DNA from: a virus
DNA length: 25,505 bases
Virus record (IMG/VR): IMGVR_UViG_3300021961_000575
Location: 1-25,505 of that record
Strand: one strand, 5' to 3'
Below are positions 23,858-25,505 of this stretch, in pieces (the first letter of the stretch is position 1; each line of letters begins with the position of its first letter). The notes beneath the pieces are model-generated. The model had not been told where the DNA came from, searched no databases, and saw only the letters and a program-made list of their open reading frames with translations. The position numbers and the translations under genes were made by a program.

Positions 23858-24788
23858 ATAACTCTACTAATTCTTTTGTTCTGTTAAACCAATCTAGTTC
23901 TTTAGCTGTATTGGAACATCTTTCTCTGTAACTATCCCAATTATCCATTATATCATCTAATCCTCTAGTCATTTCAAATATGTCACGAGGTGCTCTCCAA
24001 CCACCATGAAATACAGTTTCATATTCCCAATCTGCTATAACAGGCAAACCTGCTGCTACAGCTTCAATCATTGTTAGATTTGGGTGACCTGCTTCCAACA
24101 TTGTAGGATGAACAAATATATCGTGTTGATGATACAAATTTAATAATTCACTATTTGGTAGATCAAATATAATGTTAAGTTTTGGATAAGCCAAAGTCCA
24201 TAAGTGATTATTAAAGAAATGTTTATTGTTTGAAGGGCCAGCTACAGTTATAGGTAAATTACGAGATTGAGCTAAAGCTATACCATATGCAAATCCTTTT
24301 CTATCAAAACCTGGATTACCTGCTAATCCATTGTTAGCGACCATTAATAGTTTAGGTTCTGTAGGTTTAGATTTTTCTATTGGGTAAAATTCCTGAGTGT
24401 TAATTCCATGAGCAAAATATTGAACTTTTGGATGATCAAAATAGTCTACTAAGTATCTTGCAGGAACTAAAGACATTGTAGAACCTTCTATAGCTTTCAT
24501 GTTCTCTCTAAAAACATGACTATCCTTACCATAATGATAGGCATGATGGTCATGTAATTGAAAGACATAAGGAACATTTTGTTCCTGAAGCATTAAGGCT
24601 AAATTGCCAACATGACAATGAACAATGTCAAAGTCACCAGGGTTAATTTCAGTTGCAAATTTGATTTCTGACTCATGTCCGTGTGCTAAAAAATTTAAAT
24701 GTAATTCCCATACAATCTTTTCGATTGCACCCCAATCTTTAGGTGGAACATCTATTCCACATGCAGGATGTACTTGACAAATTCTCAT
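23829..24788 (-). CDS. GT4-family glycosyltransferase (GT-B fold)
   Basis: A 319-residue retaining-type glycosyltransferase. The N-terminal domain has MRICQVHPACGIDVPPKDWG and FDIVHCHVGN with QLHDHH. The C-terminal donor domain has LLMVANNGLAGNPGFDRKGF (147-166), HDIFVHPTMLEAGHPNLTMIEAVAAGLPVIAD-type signature split around E232 and E242, two glutamates that usually contact the nucleotide sugar. Sequence shows no membrane segment or signal peptide. It starts in a 4-bp ATGA overlap with the GT25-like gene and ends overlapping the BAHT-like gene by 29 bp. The three enzymes therefore look like one pathway, perhaps building a short glycan on a virion protein or modifying host surface sugars. Acceptor unknown. 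Confidence 0.85.
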   Translation of the reverse strand: MRICQVHPACGIDVPPKDWGAIEKIVWELHLNFLAHGHESEIKFATEINPGDFDIVHCHVGNLALMLQEQNVPYVFQLHDHHAYHYGKDSHVFRENMKAIEGSTMSLVPARYLVDYFDHPKVQYFAHGINTQEFYPIEKSKPTEPKLLMVANNGLAGNPGFDRKGFAYGIALAQSRNLPITVAGPSNNKHFFNNHLWTLAYPKLNIIFDLPNSELLNLYHQHDIFVHPTMLEAGHPNLTMIEAVAAGLPVIADWEYETVFHGGWRAPRDIFEMTRGLDDIMDNWDSYRERCSNTAKELDWFNRTKELVELYERSLKGNL

Positions 24789-25495
24789 TCAGCAGCGTAT
24801 ATTAAAGGACTATTTTCATCTGTACCTTTAAATTCTTGTTCAATGATGCTGAATCCAGGTAAGTGTTTAGTATAGATTTTTTCTGCTGTTCCTACTCTTA
24901 AACGAGCAACATTACAAACCCATAGATCAAAAGCATCCCAAGGTGTTGAATTTGCTAAATCTACAATTTTGTTTATTTTATCTTGGTTTATAAGATATGA
25001 TTGAGCTGGGATAAATGGAGTTACATCTGTATAAATGTCCTCAATTTTAGGTCCATTTAAATTACGATTTTGATATGGGTTACCAAATCCGATAATATCC
25101 ATATCTGTTTGTTTAGCTAATCTACTAAAACGTTTTAGTGACTCATACAATTCATTATAGTCTGAATCTATAATAACATCACCTTCAAATATTAAGATAT
25201 AATCATAATTTGGATTGTCTTGAGCTAATAAAGCATTTTTATGGGCTAAATAACAACCATAATGACCTGGGGCTAGTTTATAATAGCCTGGTTTGTCTTG
25301 TACCTCAGTTGGTCGAGCACAATTTTCAGTTGGTGGTGTTTCAGTCCAGATTGCATTTACTCTTTGTTCATAAACAATACCTGTTCTATTACAGAAATCT
25401 TTAATGTTTTCAATTGATCTGATTTCTTTAGGATTAGTTTCAGGTTCAGTTACTAAATGTATTAGTTTGATTTTAGGAACAAACCATTCAAACAA
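24785..25495 (-). CDS. GT25-like glycosyltransferase
   Basis: A 236-residue enzyme resembling family 25 glycosyltransferases (LPS/collagen-type galactosyltransferases, GT-A-like fold). Visible: an N-terminal IKLIHLVTEPETNPKEI strand/turn, GHYGCYLAHKNALL (77-90; family 25 usually has GCYLSH), and the metal/nucleotide motif YILIFEGDVIID (99-110, E104-G105-D106). The C-terminal part has PAQSYLINQDKINKIVD and PGFSIIEQEF. The start at 25495 is the only ATG before the frame nears the window edge, and only 10 bp remain upstream, so the promoter is not visible. It is first of a three-gene overlapping glycosyltransferase set ahead of the sheath gene. Confidence 0.8.
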   Translation of the reverse strand: MFEWFVPKIKLIHLVTEPETNPKEIRSIENIKDFCNRTGIVYEQRVNAIWTETPPTENCARPTEVQDKPGYYKLAPGHYGCYLAHKNALLAQDNPNYDYILIFEGDVIIDSDYNELYESLKRFSRLAKQTDMDIIGFGNPYQNRNLNGPKIEDIYTDVTPFIPAQSYLINQDKINKIVDLANSTPWDAFDLWVCNVARLRVGTAEKIYTKHLPGFSIIEQEFKGTDENSPLIYAAE

Positions 25496-25505
25496 ACCAT
25501 TATTA

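Overview
The window is part of a large tailed-phage genome with a contractile tail (T4-type myovirus, distant from T4 itself). Every convincing gene lies on the minus strand, so the coding order runs from high to low coordinates. The DNA is AT-rich, tightly packed and shows no tRNA, insertion sequence or CRISPR array. Almost no start codon has a Shine-Dalgarno sequence; starts are instead preceded by A/T-rich stretches. That pattern is typical of Bacteroidota, so a Bacteroidota host is my inference, not something the sequence proves.

In coding order, the right end (25495 to 22664) holds three overlapping glycosyltransferase genes: a GT25-like enzyme, a GT4-like enzyme and a member of the bacterial autotransporter heptosyltransferase (TibC/Aah) family with its four-cysteine iron site. 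The tail module follows (22569 to 9820): sheath, tail tube, a small membrane/coiled-coil protein, a gp26-like protein with an overlapping out-of-frame partner, tape measure, a small unknown protein, a gp48/gp54-like baseplate protein, a gp53/LysM-like wedge protein, a 1024-residue hub protein ending in a GH24 lysozyme, and an unknown 206-residue protein.

Next come a short family A DNA polymerase (9808 to 8537) and two unknown proteins, then a hairpin terminator near 7670. The replication and nucleotide module follows (7595 to 12): gp32-like single-strand DNA binding protein, UvsX/RecA-like recombinase, RNase H/5' exonuclease, gp41/DnaB-like helicase, NrdB, an unknown protein and NrdA. T4-style replication and recombination proteins are therefore paired with a family A polymerase instead of the family B polymerase of T4. 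The distant relative Rhodothermus phage RM378 is a known example of a similar arrangement.

Four points stand out. (1) The gp26-like gene and its overlapping partner sit directly before the tape measure gene and meet at a run of seven T, which suggests a G/GT-type frameshift (-2 or +1). (2) An iron-finger protein glycosyltransferase sits next to the phage sheath gene. (3) The compact polymerase has unusual motif B and C residues and no visible proofreading site. (4) A recurrent ATATTTATAAT motif lies 15 to 24 bp before several starts, mostly structural genes, and is probably a phage promoter.
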